Assembly: GCA_011799875.1 (NCBI GenBank)
Contig: CM022300.1
Location: 114,961,201 to 115,025,200, forward strand
Reading direction: 5' to 3'
DNA length: 64,000 nt
DNA from: Thinopyrum elongatum
Taxonomy: Eukaryota; Streptophyta; Magnoliopsida; Poales; Poaceae
Below the pieces are notes generated by a model. It was given only the letters and a program-made list of their open reading frames with translations. It had not been told where the DNA came from and searched no databases. The number at the start of each line of letters is the position of its first letter. Position 1 is the first letter of the stretch. The translations under genes were made by a program, and so were the position numbers. Shown here piece after piece: positions 45,899 to 56,014 of the stretch.

Positions 45899-46192
45899 GG
45901 GGAAGGCCCGCACACGGGGGTCCAGGGCCGCCGCCGCGAGGCCTCCATGGCGCGGTCCGCGGGTGCACCGGGGTCCATGGGGCACCTGCACCGGTGCCCA
46001 TGGTTACCGCCGTCCATGGGACAGGTGGCCGCCGCTGCCGAAACTGGCTGCGAGGGTTTGGGGATTTGGGTTTTTGAAATGCGATGGCGGAAAAAATTTG
46101 TTGGCTTTGGGCGGAGAAGACGGTGGACGGCGTGCTTTTTTTTTTTTTTAGGGAACGCAGCGTGCTTCTTTCTGCCAGATCCTATTTGGCGC

Positions 46193-46545
46193 CTTTTTTT
46201 TTTTGGTAAAACCAAGTTTATTCATCCGTAAAGTCCACATGGTGTGGGATACATCTCTGGTCATGGGATACAGCAAGCCAAATGTGGCGACACGGACCCC
46301 TAGATAGCGAAAACTTGGCTAAACTATGTGCTTCATAATTAACAGCACGATTCTCAAAGGAAAAGATACAATGAAAAATAGATGCCCTAAGATTTATTTC
46401 GGTGATGATTGCGCCATAAGTTCCATGTGCGTTTTTGTTGATATCCGATACCACTTGCAGACAGTCCGACGATACCACAAAATTCTGGATGCTCGATATA
46501 GTTCTTTCCACAAACGGGCGCACACCCCATCTCCTTTCATTCGCT
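46193..46545 (-). pseudogene. 3' end of a non-LTR (LINE-type) element, RNase H-like domain
   Basis: On the minus strand, 46523-46218 encodes about 100 residues with an RNase H-like ending (VVSSDCLQVVSDINKN..., then RAVNYEAHSLAKFSLS and a CIPHHVDFTDE tail). It is followed by a short 3' region with AATAAA and an A-run (46193-46204 as T on the plus strand). This arrangement is typical of a 5'-truncated plant LINE. It lies about 0.3 kb upstream of the F-box start, in the same orientation. No clear TSD was found. Confidence 0.7.
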
Positions 46546-46605
46546 ACAAACGGGCCGGCCCATCTCCCCTTCCGAAAAAATAAAAAGGTACAGGTGCGTG
46601 CGAGA

Positions 46606-46670
46606 GACTAGGTTCGAACTCACGACCTCATCGCTCTGCGGATACTACACTAACCACTAGGCTACCTGCT
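46606..46670 (-). repeat. tRNA-like head with Pol III A and B boxes
   Basis: On the minus strand, a box A-like TAGCCTAGTGG (46664-46654) and a box B-like AGTTCGAACC (46620-46611) are about 44 bases apart, as in tRNA genes and SINE heads. A full cloverleaf was not built, so this is not called a tRNA gene. Confidence 0.5.
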
Positions 46671-46805
46671 GGTTGATGCATATGTACTTCCTTTCTTTTA
46701 TTTCTACATATAGGAAATGCATTCTGTCTTTTTACCTAATTTTTCTTTTTCTTTGTTTGTTTTCCTGTTTCTTTTTTATTTTTCTTTAAATGTGTCAACC
46801 CGTTT

Positions 46806-47290
46806 CAAATTGATGGTTCTTTCCAAAATTGATGAACTTTTTTTTTCAATTTTTATGAACTTTTTTCCTAATTGGAATGAACATTTTTTTCAAATTCGAT
46901 GAACTTTTCTGAAATTTGATGTTTTTTTCAATTTCAATGAACTTTTTTTAAATTTGATAAACTTTTTTCAAATGTGATGAACTTTTTTCAAATTCGATGA
47001 ACTTTTTAAAATGCAATGAACTTTTTTTTCAAATTCGATGAACTTTTTCCAAATTTGATGAACTTTTTTCAAAAAACCGATGAACTTTTTTTAAGATTTG
47101 GTGAACTTTTTTCTAATTATGATGAACTTTTCTCAAATTCGATGAACATTTCTTATATTTCGATGAAAATTTTCCAATTATGATGAACTTTTCTAAAATT
47201 AGATGAACTTTTTTTCAGATTCGACGAACTTCCTTCAATTTTGATGAACTTAAAAAAAACCAATGAACTTTGAAAAAAGTTCATTCCTTT
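46806..47290 (+). repeat. Degenerate ~21-bp GATGAACTTTTTTC array
   Basis: About 20 units of (A/T)TTC(G/A)ATGAACTTTTTTCAAA vary in length by 1-3 bases, mostly in the T-runs. The last unit inverts: GAACTTTGAAAAAAGTTC forms a small hairpin at 47266-47284. The array is transcribable only as low-complexity sequence. Confidence 0.85.
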
Positions 47291-47489
47291 TTTTAAAAAA
47301 AAATTCCTTTGATTTTTTTTAGAAAAGTGCATGAATTTAGCAAAAAAAGAAAGGAAAAAGACGAGCAAAACCGTTACAGAAAAAGTGAAAAAAAAATGGT
47401 TTGGGAAGCTTCCCCACACCGGGGGCTTTGCGAGCTGGAAAACGGATAAAAGAAATCAAACGAAGATTGTGAACATATGTCATTGGATG

Positions 47490-47545
47490 GGGAAGTGGTT
47501 TGTGCAATGCCATGGAAGGGTGAGGTGCCAAGTTCGAATCCGGCT
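47490..47545 (+). repeat. tRNA-like head, inverted partner
   Basis: AGTGGTTTGTGCAATGCC...GGTGAGGTGCCAAGTTCGAATCC aligns with the minus-strand head at 46606-46670 (AGTGGTTAGTG...GATGAGGTCGTGAGTTCGAACC), with box B at 47531-47541. Confidence 0.5.
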
Positions 47546-47866
47546 CATACCCGCAGCCCATATCATTTTTGTAATTTCTAACAGAAAGAAGCGATCGAGC
47601 GAAGATTTTTGGGCCGGCCCAATAGACGTCTCCTTCAGGCGCCAGGGAGCTATTCGGGCGCATAAGGCGCCGAACAGGGGCTCTCCTTCTTTCTGGTAGT
47701 CAAACCTGGCCACCTGGACGGCACGGCACAGGCCGTTAAGCGCGCCCCAGAACCAGGCACAGCACCTTTAGAGTAAACGGGCCAGCCCGCGGCACGTTTG
47801 GCCCGCGTGCTTTTCAGCATAATGGGATTTTTTAGTCTATTTAGACTGTTTTTGGAGCAACTAATG

Positions 47867-48709
47867 AAGGAGTACTCCTTCGGGAGCCCCGCAAGGGTCA
47901 TCTGGGGTGGGCTGCGATGTCTCAAAAAAAACCTGGGGTGGGCTGGGAGCGTGTCACTTGGCGCGTCTCAGCCGCCACCACGTGTCGCACTCGGGCCGCT
48001 CCCTCCGATTTTTTTATTTTTTCCCGCACGTGTTTTTGGCTTTTTAGATGAGTTTTTTTTCCTTTTTTTGGCTTTTCAGGTTTTCACCGGTTTTCTAAGG
48101 TTTTGGACAAAAAAAATTGTGTTGCGCGAAAAAACATGTTTTCTTTTTTTTATTGCTTCCGTGAGAGGCACCGATTTGCTTCTGTGAGAGGCATGGCCGC
48201 GCCTCTCGGAAACGAAAAAAATGTGTTTTCCTTTTTTTTCCTACCACGAGAGGCACGAATTTACTTCTCATGGAGACACGGATTTGCTTCAGCGAGAGGT
48301 ACGGTCGTGGCTCTCGGAAACAGAAAAAATGTGTTTTCTTTTTTTTTGTTCCGGGAGAGGCACGGATTTACTTTTCGTGGAGGCACGGAATTGGCTCCGC
48401 GAGAGGCACAGTCGTGCCTCTTTCGGAAAGGAAAATAAGTGCTCCCAATACGGGTTTTGTCTGTTTTTTTCCTTGAAAAAAAGTTCGTCAAAACCTATCA
48501 ACATGGGATCTAGTTTTGAATATCTCGATACGAGGAATCCAACGGTGAAAACGGTTTGAGATTTGGACGCACAGTTTAAAAGATAAAATATTTTGAATAA
48601 ACGGATCAACGAAAAAAAAACTCGCGGGTTGTGACAAGTGGCGCACATGCAGTGCGCCACTTGTTGCAACCTATGAAGATGGGAGTGACCTTTGCAAATA
48701 GTGCTCCTT
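47867..48709. mobile_element. Mutator-like non-autonomous element (candidate)
   Basis: The ends AAGGAGTACTCC...GCAAGGGTCAT (47867) and the complement of ATAGTGCTCCTT (48709) form imperfect inverted repeats. AACTAATG at 47859-47866 and AATTAATG at 48710-48717 form a likely 8-bp TSD with one mismatch, a length typical of Mutator-like elements. It has no transposase. The interior is largely a tandem repeat. Confidence 0.55.
48140..48440 (+). repeat. Three tandem ~110-bp GAGAGGCACGG units
   Basis: Each unit has GAGAGGCACGGATTT, a second GAGAGG...CGTG, then CTCTCGGAAA(C/G)(A/G)(G/A)AAAA and a T-run. Units start near 48157, 48246 and 48353. GAGAGGCAC and GTGCCTCTC in the same unit can pair. Short ORFs across it are artefacts of the repeat. 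Confidence 0.75.
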
Positions 48710-48869
48710 AATTAATGATATCGTTGTATTTGGCCTATATATAGAAAGGCCGCACTATGATAGCTCGCGAGATCAATCCTATTTGATACCCGCATGCGGC
48801 AAATAGCCCACGCGACGCCTGATGGTAGGGCACGGTGAGCCAACCCAATTCTGGGTTTCTCTCTACGGG

Positions 48870-49165
48870 GGTCGCTGATGTTTCTAGTGCTATTAAGGTC
48901 GTTTATTGTGTGTGATTACATGGTTGTAATTGATGATATCGAGGAAGGAAGAGGAGGCACCTAAGCGGCCATTGTAAAAGAGTTCATAACCGGGGCTAGT
49001 TTTTTTATTAGTTGTCTAGTTACTTTTGATGGGAGAGCTTGGAATAGTGAAGCTCATCATCTTGCCAAACACTATGTTATGCTTGATGGGGGTCCCCATT
49101 TGTGGCTTATTCATCCTTCTCGCCCATCTTATATTTCTTTCAACATCCACATGGATCAACAAAGT
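48870..49165 (+). pseudogene. RNase H-like domain remnant
   Basis: The frame reads ITGASFFISCLVTFDGRAWN, then SEAHHLAKHYVMLDGGPHLW and ISFNIHMDQ, with one TAA near 48960 upstream. The GRAWNSEAHHLAK segment matches the conserved end of plant RNase H-like (RVT_3) domains, as in the remnant at 46218-46523 on the other strand. No poly-A tail follows, so origin from a LINE or from a free-standing RNase H-like gene is open. Confidence 0.55.
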
Positions 49166-49292
49166 GTTGGCAAATCAAGAAAAAATGTTGTTTCTAGTGC
49201 TGGTTTTTCTTTGGTTTCTTTTCTATATGGCTTTCTTTTGGTCTTTTCCGTTCTTCACTAGAAGTAGGTTTCCTTTCGCGCCGCGCCGCGCT

Positions 49293-49323
<31 letters not shown>
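49293..49323. repeat. 31-base G homopolymer
   Basis: An uninterrupted G run follows GCGCCGCGCCGCGCT. It can form G-quadruplexes and is also where assembly or base-calling errors are likely. Confidence 0.9.
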
Positions 49324-49325
<2 letters not shown>

Positions 49326-50072
49326 CTGTGTCTGTTTTTCTATCTCATTTTTTCTTGTTCTTAAAAAAATTGAATAGTTCAAACCCAAAACAAATTCAAA
49401 AATGTTCGTGTCTCAAAAAATGTTTGGCAATTGTTCAAAGATTTCAAATATATATTTGGAATTTAAAAACCAAAATTCCTAAATTTGTGTTGTTCATCTC
49501 TGAAAATAAAAAGTTCCAAATTTCAAAAATTAATAAAAAAAATTGTTAATACCCTTGTGCGCGTACCTCGCACATCTATTTATGTCGTTGATCTCCTACA
49601 GGTAAAGAAAAAAAATTGTAAATGTTTATATGGGCTCTACCAATAAATTTATTGGTATTCGCATGTGTGTTGCATTGTAGATCACCAATAAACTCATCCC
49701 AAAATACTTCCGGCATGTGGGAGTGAATGTCGGTTATCCAACTTTTTTTCCTCTTTCTCTTCTTCCCAACCTCTCTCATAGCGTAAGGGACGTGCGTGCT
49801 GACCGTGGGGGAAGCAACAACGACGATAGAGGGAGGTGAGTGCAGGCGATGGGGGTGAAGACAACAAAGGTCGACGCGAGGAAGCGCATGCCGGTGATGG
49901 GGGCGGACACAACGGCGGCGGGGGAGGAGGTCCATGCTGGGGTAGGATTTAATAGTTGCTCGGTAATGTAGCTTTTATAGGATGAGTTCCATCTATCCCT
50001 TTTACATAAGGTGAGTTCTATTGTTTTTTCTTGATTACAAAATAATAAGAAATGAGAAAAGGAATATGCTTA
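49324..50072. other. AT-rich intergenic DNA, no gene recognised
   Basis: AAATTTCAAAAA-type words fill 49360-49540. A minus-strand frame at 49576-49935 (119 codons) begins in a His/Arg-rich, repeat-like stretch and shows no domain. No TE terminus was recognised before the MITE at 50073. Confidence 0.5.
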
Positions 50073-50359
50073 GGGCCTCATTCGGTTTGGAGGATTTTTT
50101 ACAGGAAAAACATAGGAACAAGGATTCCAAAGGAATTTTTTAATAGATGCATTCGGTTTGTAGGAAACGCATACAAGAATTTCATAAGAATACTATTCAT
50201 TTCTTTTGTTTTTTGGAGGATTCTACACATCCACTCAAAGCTCATTTTTTGCGTAGGAACGAGGCAAAACAAATCCTTAGGATGGTAAGTGTCATCCTAT
50301 CAAATTCCTGTACTAATCCTAAATCCTACGTTTTTGTTTCCTCCAAACCAAATGAGCCC
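50073..50359. mobile_element. MITE with GGGCCTCATTCGGTTTGG termini
   Basis: The left end GGGCCTCATTCGGTTTGGAG and the right end, complement GGGCTCATTTGGTTTGGAGG, are inverted repeats of over 20 bp around a 287-bp AT-rich core with internal inverted copies (ATTCGGTTTG... / ...CAAAC). The outer bases TTA and TAA may be part of the repeat or the target site. The superfamily (hAT or Harbinger) was not settled. Confidence 0.75.
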
Positions 50360-50498
50360 TAAGCGTGTTTTTCGCAAGAAAAAGAGATATGTTGGAGCAT
50401 GTTTTCTTGGCCTAACTTTTCATATATCGGAAACCTTATTAGTTTTTATTTTTGCGAAAACCTTTATAGTTTTGGGGGGTAAAGGGATAGGATGTTTA

Positions 50499-50555
50499 GG
50501 GCATCTCCAACACCGGCCCTCAAATAGCCGACAACTGTATGGACCGAGCGGTTCG
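50499..50555 (+). mobile_element. Left end of a second Harbinger-like element
   Basis: TTTAGGGCATCTCCAACACC matches the terminus at 27532. Only about 57 bases remain before the BARE1-type LTR begins. No matching right end was seen nearby. Confidence 0.65.
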
Positions 50556-51505
50556 TGTTGGAAATATGCCCTAGAGGCAATAATAAATTGGTTATTATCA
50601 TATTTCCTTGTTCATGATAAAGGTTTATTATTCATGATAGAATTGTATTGGCCGGAAACTTAAATACATGTGTGAATACATAAACAAATACTATGTCCCT
50701 AGTGATCCTCTACTAGAATAGCTCATTGATCAAAGACATGAGTTTTCATTTGATAACGGGATCACATCATTAGGAGAATGATGTGATGGACAAGACCCAA
50801 CCGTAAACTTAGCATTCGATCGTATCACTTGAGTTTATTGCTATATCTTTCTTCATGTCAAGTATCTATGAGATCATGCAACTCCCAGATACCGGAGGAA
50901 TACCTTGTGTGCTATCAAACGTCACTTCGTAACTGGGTGATCATAAAGATGATCTACAGGTATCTCCGAAGGTGTCTGTCAGTTGGCATGGATCGAGACT
51001 GGGATTTGTCACTCCGTGTGACGGAGAGATATCTCTGGGCCCTCTCGGTAATACAACACCGTAAAGAGCTTGCAAGCGATGTGGCTAATGAGTTAGTCAC
51101 GAGATCTTGTATTACGAAACGAGTAAAGAGACTTGTCAGTAACGAGATTGAACTCGGTACGGAGATACCGACGAAAGAATCTCGGGCAAGTAACATATCG
51201 CCGGACAAAGGGAATTGCGTACGGGATTAACCGAATCCTTGACGTCGTGGTTAAAAGATCTTCGTGGAATATGTAGGAACCAATATGGGCATCCAGGCTC
51301 TGCTATTGGTTATTGACCGAAGAGGTGTCTCGGTCATGTCTACATGATTCTCGAACCCGTAGGTTCCGCACGCTTAACGTTCGGTGATGCTAGAGTAATA
51401 TTGGGATATGCATGTTGGTGACCGAATGTTATTCGGAGTCCGGGATGGGATCCAGGACGACACGAGGAGCTCCGGAGGTAAAGATTCATATATGGAAAGT
51501 TGTGC
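50556..51505 (+). mobile_element. Truncated Ty1/copia LTR, BARE1/WIS/Angela type
   Basis: TGTTGGAAATATGCCCTAGA is the unmistakable start of this Triticeae LTR family. Homology continues to about 51505 (CCGGAGGTAAAGATTCATAT), roughly the first half of the usual ~1.7 kb LTR, then stops. No PBS, interior or second LTR is present. A frame at 50829-51230 is not a gene. Confidence 0.9.
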
Positions 51506-51539
51506 AACAGTTTGTCATTGTAAACTTGGGAAAAGGTGT

Positions 51540-52508
51540 CAAAAATTGAACTCCCTTATGGTTAACATTTAACAGGAAAGGAACATCACCTCGATATATA
51601 GCTTCTCCAGGCACGGAAAGCATCTCAGGAAACTGACAACTTGGTCCAGGTTGGGGCCGATAGATTCTAGTGCCAAGTACTTCACTCTGCGCAGATTCGG
51701 GGTCAAGCTTGTCCGAATCATTTTCTGGTTGACAGACAAACTTACATCTTCAAAATTAGAAATAATGTTCATTTCAAGAAGGAGAGGTAGAATGCGACTG
51801 TTGTACCTGACCGGGTGTGGATCCAATAACAAGTTCGGAGTATTTGACAGACGAATAGCCCACCATTGTCAATTTCGGCGCAGAAATGACATTGATTCTT
51901 GTTGGACCTTATTAATCAACTACAAGTAATCTCTCAAGTGAAGGTGTGTCCTCAATGACCATACTGTGGTACACCTTTTGTGATCTCTTGTTGCAGCACC
52001 AGCAACACACATAAATAGTCCGGAGAGTCATGGAGGTGATGTGGAAGCTACTCAACCCATTGATCGCCTGAAGATGAAGGTACTCGAGTGCAGTACAGCC
52101 GCGGAGCAGGCGCTCCATGTCATCCTTTGGGATGCAAACGGTGACGAGCTTGAGGTGCTTCAGTCGTGGTAGGAAAAGAGCGGGCGCGTCATTATGGGGG
52201 GATGGCAGTTCATGAACTTGGCGAGGCACAGCGTGGGCGCGAGGCAGAGCGCGGACGTTGGCAGCTAGCACATATGCCCATCATTAAAACTGAGCTCCTC
52301 GAGCTGATCTAGGGCGGGGGATCGGAACCACTCGTCAAGCTTGGCTCGGTCCTTGCCGTTGGAATGGAACTTGCCCGTGCTAAGGCCTCTGATTGGGCCA
52401 TGGTGACTGCCGAGGATCTGGGACAATGCGTCCAAACTTTTGCGATAGCCATGGCAGAGCTTGTGGGCGTCGATGAGGTCGAGAAGGGTGTAGTGCCATA
52501 GGGGGCGC
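51540..52508 (-). pseudogene. F-box/LRR/FBD-type pseudogene, both ends missing
   Basis: On the minus strand, 52508-52268 reads LLDLIDAHKLCHGYRKSLDA ... EELSFNDGHMC, then TAG at 52267-52265. The frame changes and 52250-51912 reads FLPRLKHLKLVTVCIPKDDM ... TPSLERLLVVD. A further part, 51832-51590, ends SFLRCFPCLEKLYIE before a GTGATG splice-like border. This matches exon-2 end FPNVERLHLE|GTGAGA of the F-box gene at 44153-45898, so the two loci are related. The F-box itself is missing (the LTR at 52509 cuts in), and the FBD exon is missing on the left, where a truncated copia LTR ends at 51505. Confidence 0.8.
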
Positions 52509-54027
52509 CGATACGTCCATTTTGCATCATGTTTTTCTACTGTTATTTATATTGTTTTTATTCATTTTAACACTTTATGGAGTAATTCTAATGTCTTTTC
52601 TCTCATAATATACAAGGTTTACACAAAGAGGGAGAATGTCGGCAGCTGGAATTCGGGACCTGAAAAAGCTATGTCAGAGATACATATTCTGCACATCTCC
52701 AAATGAGCTGAAATTTCACGGAGAATTATTTCTGAATTTATAAAAAATATTGGAATCAAGAACTACCGGAGGGGGGTCACCCAGGCGCCAACAAGGCACC
52801 AGGGCGCGCCTCCCCCCTCTGGCGCGCCCTGGTGGGTAGTGGGGGCCCAGGCCCACCTCCGGTGCCCATCTTCTGGTACATAAGGTCTTTTTACCTAGGC
52901 AAAATAAGGAGAGTACTTTAGGGATGGAGCGCCGCCGTCTCGAGGCGAAACTTGGGCAGGAGCACTTTTGCCCTCCGGCGGAGCGATTCCGCCAGGGGAA
53001 CTTCCCTCCGGGAGGGGGAAATCGAAGCCATCGTCATCACCAACAACCCTCTCATCTTTGGGAGGCCAATCTTCATCAACATCTTCAAAATCACCATCTC
53101 ATCTCAAACCCTAGTTCATCTCTTGTGTTCAATCTTTGTACCAAAACCTCAGATTGGTACCTGTGGTTGACTAGTAGTGCTGATTACATCTTGTAGTTGA
53201 TGCTAGCCGGTTTATTTGGTGGAAGATTATATGTTCAGATCCATTATGATATTTATTACTCCTCTGATCTTGAGGATGAATATGTTGTGGGAGTAGTTAC
53301 TTTTGTTCTTGAGGACACGGGAGAAGTCATGTTGCAAGTAATCATGTGAATTTGATATTCATTTGATATTTTGATGGTATGTATGTTGTGATTCCCTTAG
53401 TGGTGTTATGTGAACGTCGACTACATGACACTTCACCATCTTTGGGCCTAAGGGAATGCATTGTGGAGTAGTTATTAGATTATGGGTTGCTAGAGTGACA
53501 GAAGCTTAAACCCTAGTTTATGCCCTATTTCATAAGGGGCTGATTTGGATCCATATGTTTAATGCTATGGTTATATTTTATCTTAATTCTTCTTTCGTAG
53601 TTGCGGATGCTTGTGAGGGGATTAATCATAAGTGGGAGGCTTGTTCAAGTAAGAACAGCACCCAATCATCGGTCCACCCACATACCATATTATCAAAGTA
53701 GCCAACGCGAATCAAACCAACATGATGAAAGTGACTAGATGAAATTCCTGTGTGTCCTCGAGAACGATTTGCTTATTATAAGAGACCGTTCCGGCCTGTC
53801 CTTTGCCACAAAAGGATTGGGCTACCTTGCTGCACTTTTGTTACCATTACTATTACTTGCTCGTTACAAATTATCTTGCTATCAAACTACTTGTTACTGA
53901 CAATTTCAGTGCTTGCAGAAAATACCTTGCTGAAAACCGCTTATCATTTCCTTCTGCTCCTCGTTGGGTTCGACACTCTTACTTATCAAAAGGACTACGA
54001 TTGATCCCCTATACTTGTAGGTCATCA
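52509..54027 (+). mobile_element. 5' LTR of outer Athila-like element
   Basis: It runs from CGATACGTCC to GGTCATCA, 11 bases before the PBS. It is clearly more diverged from the LTRs at 56015 and 62396 than those are from each other. The predicted frames at 52924-53196 and 53750-54060 are LTR by-products. Confidence 0.85.
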
Positions 54028-54038
54028 AGACTCTTTTC

Positions 54039-54056
54039 TGGCGCCATTGTCGGGGA
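54039..54056 (+). other. Primer-binding site, tRNA-Asp type
   Basis: TGGCGCCATTGTCGGGGA follows the LTR by 11 bases. It is nearly the same as the PBS at 14461. Confidence 0.8.
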
Positions 54057-54103
54057 GTGAAGCGCTCTTGGTAAGTGGAAATTGGTAAGGAAAAAAATAT
54101 ATA

Positions 54104-56014
54104 ATGTGCTCAAATTTACTGTCACTTGATACTATGGAAAACAATCCTTTGAGGGGTTTGTTCGGGGTATCTTCACCTCGATCGAAAGCACAAAGAGTTG
54201 CTCCTCAACCTACTACACCTCCTGAAAATATTGGTTATGAAATTCCTTCGGGTATGATAGAGAAACTGCTAGCTAATCCTTATGCAGGAGATGGAACAAA
54301 ACATCCTGACTTGCACCTTATATATGTGGGTGAAATTTGTGGATTGTTTAAGCTTGCAGGCTTGCCCGGAGATGAAGTTAAGAAGAAGGTTTTCCCTTAT
54401 CTTTGGGGGAAAAGCATTGACATGGTATAGGCTATGTGATGATATTGGAGCTTGGGATTGGAATCGATTGAAATTGGAATTTCACCAAAAAAAAAAATTA
54501 TCCTATGCATCTAGTTCATCGTGATCGGAATTATATATATAATTTTTTGCCTCGTGAAGGAGAAAGTATCTCTCTAGCTTGGGGGAGTCTTAAGTCAATG
54601 TTATATTCATGCCCCAATCATGAGCTCTCGAGAGAAATTATTATTCAGAATTTTTATGCTCGGCTTTCTCGTAATGATCAATCTATGCTCGATACTTCTT
54701 GTACTGGTTCTTTTATGAAGAAGACTATTGAATTCAGGTGGGATCTTTTAGAAATAATTAAAAGCAACTCTAAAGATTGGGAACTCGATGAAGGTAAAGA
54801 GTCAGGTATAAAACTTGAGTTTGATTATGTTAAATTTTTATGGATACCGATGCTTTTCATAAGTTTAGCACTAAGTATGGACTTGACTCTGAGATAGTAG
54901 CCTCTTTTTATGAATCATTTGCTACTCCTGTTGATCTCCCTAAGGAGAAGTGGTATAAATATCATCCCCCAATTAAAGAAGAGATTAAAGAACAAGGTAT
55001 AGTTAAAGATGAAACTATCATTTACAATGTTGACCCAGTTGTGCCAACTGCTTATATTAAAAAACCACCTTTCCCTGTTAGGATAAAGGAACATGCTAAG
55101 GTTTCAGCTGTGGTTCGCAAAAGTAATAATAGAGCACCTATACCCTCTAAACACATTAAAGTAGAACCTAGTATTGCTATGGTTAAAGATCTCTTGGTTG
55201 ATAATATTAATGGGCATGTTATTTATTTTTGTGATGAAGCTGCTAGAATTGCCAAACCAGATACTAAAGATAAAAATAGACCAGTTGTTGGCATGCTTGT
55301 TGTCTCAGTTAAAATAGGAGATCACTGTTATCATGGCTTATGTGACATGGGTGCTAGTGTCAATGCTATTCCTTTTAATCTCTACCAAGAAATTATGAAT
55401 GATATAGCACCTGCTGAAATAGAAGATGTTGATGTTACTATCAAACTTGCTAATAGAGATAATATCACACCACTTGTGATTGTTAGAGATGTTGAAGTCT
55501 TGTGTGGAAAAATAAAATACCCTACTGGTTTCTAGTTCTTTGTTCCCCACAAGATGACTTTTGTCCCATTATCTTTGGTAGACCTTTCTTGAACACTGTT
55601 AATGCTAAGATAGATTGCAAGAAAGAAACCGTCAGTGTTAATTTTGGTGATGTGTCTCATGAGTTCAATTTCTCTAAGTTTCGTAGGCAACCTCGTAATA
55701 AAGAATTGCCAAGTAAGGATGAAATAATTGGTCTTGCTTCTATAGCTGTACCTCCTACTGATCCACTAGAACAATATTTGCTTGACCATGAAAATGATAT
55801 GCACATGCATGAAATAAATTATATAGACAAAATATTCTTTGAGCAACAACCTATCCTTAAACATAATTTGCCTGTTGAAACTCTAGGAGGTCCTCCTCCA
55901 CCTAGAGGTGATCCTGTGTTTAAGTTAAAGCAATTGCCTAATACTTTGAAATATGCTTATCTTGATGAAAAGAAGATATATCCTGTTATTATTAGTGCTA
56001 ACCTTACAGAGCAT
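54104..56014 (+). pseudogene. gag and protease region with frameshifts
   Basis: Gag reads from about 54130 (MENNPLRGLFGVSS) and crosses four frame changes: near 54410; at an A-run near 54490; at about 54835; and after YPTGF at 55535. Recognisable blocks are GDGTKHPDLHLIYVGEICGL, KALTWYRLCDDIGAWDWNRL, HRDRNYIYNFLPREGES and an aspartic protease with GLCDMGASVNAIP (about 55335-55375). The coding sequence ends within YAYLDEKKIYPVIISANL, where the next LTR starts. RT is not reached. The frame changes show an old, dead copy. Confidence 0.88.

Larger units (their letters stand above)
46552..47620. mobile_element. Foldback-type element with tRNA-like arms
   Basis: GGGCCGGCCC at 46552-46561 and 47611-47620 bracket about 1.05 kb. 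Inside each end, at a similar distance, is a tRNA-like segment, and the two are in opposite orientation. Between them is a 0.48 kb degenerate GATGAAC array. The symmetry suggests a terminal-inverted-repeat or foldback element. I know of no exact family, and no TSD was established. Confidence 0.5.

Noticed and set aside
45899..45991. 31-residue N-terminal extension of the F-box protein
   Set aside because: The extension would start at GTG. The first in-frame ATG is at 45898 in a good context.
45205..46231. Long ORFs overlapping F-box exon 1 in other frames (45205-45804, 45279-46001, 44982-45806, 45467-46231)
   Set aside because: They are shadows of a GC-rich exon. Only the frame with F-box, splice sites and FBD exon makes a known protein.
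46606..46670. Functional tRNA gene
   Set aside because: A and B boxes are present, but no complete cloverleaf with acceptor pairing was found, and an inverted relative lies nearby. A SINE-type or element-borne head is more likely.
46806..47290. CRISPR-like regular array
   Set aside because: The units are degenerate, there are no unique spacers, and the genome is a plant.
49576..49935. 119-codon minus-strand ORF
   Set aside because: His/Arg/Pro-rich start, no recognisable domain, no supporting context.
50829..51230. 133-codon ORF in the copia LTR
   Set aside because: It lies wholly in the recognised BARE1-type LTR, which is non-coding.
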